43,582 nucleotides of DNA from the NCBI GenBank assembly GCA_910577835.1, contig CAJTOU010000028.1:1-43582 (forward strand), written 5' to 3'. The notes beneath the pieces were generated by a model. That model worked only from the letters and a program-made list of their open reading frames with translations. It had not been told where the DNA came from and did not search any database. The stretch's first letter is position 1, and each line of letters begins with the position of its first letter. The DNA is from an uncultured Lachnospiraceae bacterium. Its GTDB lineage: Bacteria > Bacillota_A > Clostridia > Lachnospirales > Lachnospiraceae. Both the position numbers and the translations under genes were made by a program. This document shows positions 40,087 through 43,582 of the stretch, piece after piece.

Positions 40087-41802
40087 TTAAAAACTTTCTT
40101 TTTGTAATTTATATATTTCAGAATACAAACCATTCATTTCCATAAGTTCATTGTGCGTTCCCTGCTCCACAATTCTTCCTTCATCCATAACAATAATTCT
40201 ATCTGCAAATCTTACAGAAGCCAGTCTGTGGGTAATAAAAAAAGTAGTTTTATCCTTGCTGATTTCTATAAATTCCTGATATATTTTTTCCTCTGTCAGA
40301 GGGTCAACAGCCGCGGTTGGTTCATCTAAAAATACCATTGTATGCGGCCGGAACAGGGTACGCCCATAGGAAATTCTCTGCTTTTCTCCTCCGGACAAAT
40401 CTATTCCGCCAAATTCTTTTCCTATAACAGTATTGATACCATTGTTAAATTTGTTAAATTTGTTTATCCCGAAAACATTTACCAATATATCTTTTATTTT
40501 TTCTGAATTTCCCATTTGCTCCATATGACTGATGCCTATATTTTCACCCAGTGTTAAATTATATAATACAACATCCTGTGGCATAATAGAAATATTATCA
40601 TAACTCTCTTCCGAAAATCCATAATTACGACCATATTTTATGGAACCGCTTGTCGGTTGATATAAACCGCTGATTAATTTTATCAGCGTGCTTTTACCTG
40701 CCCCGTTTTTACCCACTATGGCAATATTTTCTTTTGGCTTTATATTCAATGTAATATTTTTTAATGCCTTTTTTGAACTGTTCGCATAGGAATAGGTTAC
40801 TTCTTTTAAAGAGATGCCATCCTCTTTGTCAATGCACTTTTCAATACGTTCATTGGAGGTATCTTCAATATAATTATATAAATCATTGGAGAGAAATGTA
40901 TTCTGCATTAAATCACATAATTGTGAAACAATGGCATTAATATTGTTAAAAATGGTCTCCATCGCCACAAACAAAACCACCATCTGTCCTAAATCATTAT
41001 TTCCGTAAATAATGGTTATATAGATAATTGCGGCATAGCAAAAATACATAACACAATTCGAAAATAAATCAATCAGCAGGTTTTTATTACTCACCTGATT
41101 CCCTTTATTTACCATTTTAGAATATATATGATACCATTTTTTCAAAAAAAAGTCTGATGCCATAAATATTTTGGAATCCTTACTGGTAATATAGCTTGCA
41201 TACTTTTGTACCTTCATTCTGTCCTCTGTCTGCTCATCCCGAAGCTTTTGTGTTTCTTTCATAACCTTCAGAGAAGAAAGCACTTTAATCGGAATAATAA
41301 TTAACAGCGCTAAAACCATTTTGGGATTAATCTGTGCCAGATAGGACAGTATCATTACAAATGAGGCAAACGATATGAAGAATGTAGAAATAAACATCAT
41401 CGTTACTCCTACTGCGCTTCCATATCCTTCTTTTGCTTTATCTAATTTTTTACAGTCATCAGCATTATCAAAAAAAGCCAGAGATTTTTTTGCAGTTGCC
41501 TTGATAATTACGTTTTGTAACGCAATCTCTGCTGTTATCCATAAATATGAGCCTAATAAATTTACAAATGAAGCAGAATTGCTGATAAACAGCGAAACAC
41601 AGAAAAACAAAATTAAAACTAAAATTCTATAATAATCAAAAGCTTCCTTTGATATTTCATCAACTAATAAATTGATAGAGACTAATTTTATAAATGGAAA
41701 AGTAGCAACTAACAAAAGTAAAAAAATACCTGCTATTAAATGCAATTTATTTTCTTTATATATAATTGATACTGTTTTCCATATATAAGACATCTGTTTC
41801 AT
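40087..41802 (-). CDS. NisT-like ABC exporter, second of two
   Basis: A 571-residue half-exporter with six membrane helices (about 18-300) and an ABC domain (330-571). Walker A GKNGAGKS at 364-371, signature LSGGE at 469-473, Walker B VFLDEPTAAVDP with Glu494, H-loop His525 in FFITHRLASV. Both catalytic Glu and signature are canonical. There is no N-terminal C39 peptidase domain, as in NisT/SpaT-type bacteriocin exporters, so any leader removal would be done elsewhere. It follows the other ABC exporter by about 20 nt and precedes the BtrH_N-like gene, so the pair probably forms one heterodimeric exporter for the cluster's product. Confidence 0.85.
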   Translation of the reverse strand: MKQMSYIWKTVSIIYKENKLHLIAGIFLLLLVATFPFIKLVSINLLVDEISKEAFDYYRILVLILFFCVSLFISNSASFVNLLGSYLWITAEIALQNVIIKATAKKSLAFFDNADDCKKLDKAKEGYGSAVGVTMMFISTFFISFASFVMILSYLAQINPKMVLALLIIIPIKVLSSLKVMKETQKLRDEQTEDRMKVQKYASYITSKDSKIFMASDFFLKKWYHIYSKMVNKGNQVSNKNLLIDLFSNCVMYFCYAAIIYITIIYGNNDLGQMVVLFVAMETIFNNINAIVSQLCDLMQNTFLSNDLYNYIEDTSNERIEKCIDKEDGISLKEVTYSYANSSKKALKNITLNIKPKENIAIVGKNGAGKSTLIKLISGLYQPTSGSIKYGRNYGFSEESYDNISIMPQDVVLYNLTLGENIGISHMEQMGNSEKIKDILVNVFGINKFNKFNNGINTVIGKEFGGIDLSGGEKQRISYGRTLFRPHTMVFLDEPTAAVDPLTEEKIYQEFIEISKDKTTFFITHRLASVRFADRIIVMDEGRIVEQGTHNELMEMNGLYSEIYKLQKESF

Positions 41803-41822
41803 AGTTCACCCTACCTTTCACA

Positions 41823-43574
41823 TTATGTCGCAGAACTTAGTACGTCGTCTTCATACATTGACTGCTGAGTAGTATACATTTTATAATATATGCCCCGTTG
41901 TTCCATTAATTTTTCATGACTGCCCATTTCACATATTTCTCCGTTATCAAATACCAGAATCTGGTCTACATTTTTGCTGAAAGCCAGCCGGTGTGAAACT
42001 ACAAAACATGTCTGATTTTTCATGATTTTATCAAAATATTCAGAAATCCATTTTTCAAACTTCGGGTCCATAGAGGCTGTTGGTTCATCTAAAATCTTTA
42101 CCAGTGTCTTTGACATAAGGAGTCTGGAAAGACTAAGTTTTTTCCATTCACCTCCCGATAAATTAATACCGCCGGAAAACATTGTACCCATAACAGTATC
42201 ATACTGATTAGGTAAAGAATTTATAAATTCATCAATATGAATTGATTTTGCCACCTCAGCAATTGCATGATAATCATTCACCCTGTCTATATCTCCAATT
42301 CCTATATTCTCGGACAGAACCGTTTCATATCTTTGAGGCTCCTGCGTTAATGCGGAAAATATGCCTCTTATTTCAGCTTCACTAAAATCATTTAAATTTT
42401 TTCCGTCAATTAAAATCTCTCCACGTTCCGGCTTATATAAACCCATTAACAAATTCACAAATGTAGTTTTTCCTGCGCCATTCTCGCCCACAATAGAATA
42501 ATGCTTGTTCTTCTCAATCTTCATACTGACGTCTTTTATTACCCATTTCTCCGAATTTGGATACCGGAACCATACATTTTTCAATTCAATCACCTTAAAG
42601 TCAGTAACGGTAACCTTTTTATCATAATTTACTTCTTCTATCTTTAAAAAACTGTCCAGTGTACTGATTGACTTTTTTGCTCTTACTATTCCGTTGATTT
42701 CCTGCGAAGCTCTCGCCATTACATTATTCAAGAAAACCGGAAGTATTGAAATAATAGATACCGCAAAGCCCACACTGATACCGCCATTTCTTAATTCACC
42801 AACCAAAATATATAATAAAATCCCGATATAGATACAAAAGGCCGCCCCGCAAATCTGAATTCTTTTTGCGCCTTTTAACTCCTCTTTAATAGATGTACTC
42901 CGAATTTCTGAATATTCCTTTTTCCAGATTTTCTGAAAATATGGAGAGTAATGAAACAGTATTCTTTCCTGAGCATATGTTTTATCCAGCAGAATATCTC
43001 TGATATAATCACTATGCCTGCGCAGTTTTGCAGTTCTTGACCATGTATCATAATATATCATTCCAGACTTGACAGAATAAAAGACCACCGGAATAAAAAA
43101 TAAAATAATAATCAGGCTGTTTATAATTCCTAACTGCGCAATAATTGCAAACATAAAAATACTTTCAATCACATAACCCGCCAGATTGATACAACCTCTG
43201 ATAAAATTCCAGACCTGTACGGATGCATCATTTAATAAATTAATCTGGTCATTTATTTCCTGTTTTTCAAAATAATGATATGGAATAAACACCTTTTTTC
43301 GATTAATGATATGGTCTGCATATAAAGAAATTCTTTTTTGTATATTCCTTCCCAGAAAAATTAAGCCAAAGGGAATCAAATACGAGTATAAAAAAATAGT
43401 ACAGACATTTTTTATTAAACTCACAGGTATATTCTGACTGTCATTATTTACTAATGAGTCTATAAACTCAGTACGCACATTGGTTGAAACGGAAAGCACA
43501 ACACCTGACAATACGCTCAAAACAATATACATTGCCAATAAAATTATATTGTTTTTAAAAATAGTAGATAACAT
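41823..43574 (-). CDS. NisT-like ABC exporter, first of two (start uncertain)
   Basis: A 583-residue half-exporter: six membrane helices (about 8-290) and an ABC domain (about 325-570). Walker A is GENGAGKTT (363-371), the signature INLSGGEWKKLSLSR, where the GGEW wording is typical of lantibiotic and NRP-linked exporters, and Walker B is KILDEPTASMDP with the catalytic Glu. H-loop FVVSHRLAFS. No C39 domain. Only 8 bases precede the ATG at 43574 and none is a stop, so the gene could start beyond the right edge; no ribosome binding site can be judged. The gene cluster continues to the right. Confidence 0.8.
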   Translation of the reverse strand: MLSTIFKNNIILLAMYIVLSVLSGVVLSVSTNVRTEFIDSLVNNDSQNIPVSLIKNVCTIFLYSYLIPFGLIFLGRNIQKRISLYADHIINRKKVFIPYHYFEKQEINDQINLLNDASVQVWNFIRGCINLAGYVIESIFMFAIIAQLGIINSLIIILFFIPVVFYSVKSGMIYYDTWSRTAKLRRHSDYIRDILLDKTYAQERILFHYSPYFQKIWKKEYSEIRSTSIKEELKGAKRIQICGAAFCIYIGILLYILVGELRNGGISVGFAVSIISILPVFLNNVMARASQEINGIVRAKKSISTLDSFLKIEEVNYDKKVTVTDFKVIELKNVWFRYPNSEKWVIKDVSMKIEKNKHYSIVGENGAGKTTFVNLLMGLYKPERGEILIDGKNLNDFSEAEIRGIFSALTQEPQRYETVLSENIGIGDIDRVNDYHAIAEVAKSIHIDEFINSLPNQYDTVMGTMFSGGINLSGGEWKKLSLSRLLMSKTLVKILDEPTASMDPKFEKWISEYFDKIMKNQTCFVVSHRLAFSKNVDQILVFDNGEICEMGSHEKLMEQRGIYYKMYTTQQSMYEDDVLSSAT

Positions 43575-43582
43575 TGATTTTT

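Overview
The window looks like chromosomal DNA from a low-GC Gram-positive anaerobe, most probably a Lachnospiraceae-type Clostridia. This is inferred from strong AGGAGG-type ribosome binding sites, sigma-A promoters of the TTGACA/TATAAT type, protein families typical of the group (soluble FIST-MCP pair, YxlE/F/G-like ABC operon, LytTR/GHKL two-component system) and AT-rich intergenic DNA. Nearly all genes are on the minus strand. No rRNA, tRNA, CRISPR array or intact transposase was seen.

Left part (1-13100): the start of a gene leaving the left edge with a near-consensus promoter; a decayed YhgE/Pip membrane protein gene; a YiiX-like amidase; a FIST sensor coupled to a membrane-less chemotaxis receptor; a four-gene XRE regulator / PLDc_N / ABC-2 transporter operon; an ABC-F protein with an attenuator-like leader; a two-gene AAA ATPase plus PD-(D/E)XK-like cassette that could be antiphage; a radical SAM gene divergent from an HxlR regulator fused by overlap to a truncated AraC sensor domain.

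Middle (13100-24100): a hexapeptide acyltransferase, a heterodimeric ABC exporter pair, and a strikingly AT-rich cluster made of a LytTR response regulator, a GHKL kinase lacking any membrane domain, a promoter with two LytTR-type repeats 21 bp apart, a 20-codon ORF, a secreted 151-residue protein, a membrane-anchored protein and two FtsX-like permeases without an ATPase. I regard this as a self-regulated secreted-peptide or secreted-protein system and one of the best candidates for something undescribed.

Right part (24100-43582): an aldolase-like protein, a ClC transporter, uvrA and uvrB, a carboxymuconolactone decarboxylase-cupin fusion, an AraC/GyrI-like regulator with a Gfo/Idh/MocA oxidoreductase, a TetR gene, a MerR/TipAS-like gene with a 19-bp-spacer promoter, an AraC-clpP operon, and at the right edge a BtrH_N-like (cysteine acyltransferase/peptidase fold) protein in an operon with two NisT-like ABC exporters, probably the end of a peptide natural-product cluster that continues beyond the window.

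Coordinates of starts were chosen from ribosome binding sites; where the longest frame starts earlier this is stated. All family names come from motif recognition by eye, not from a database search.
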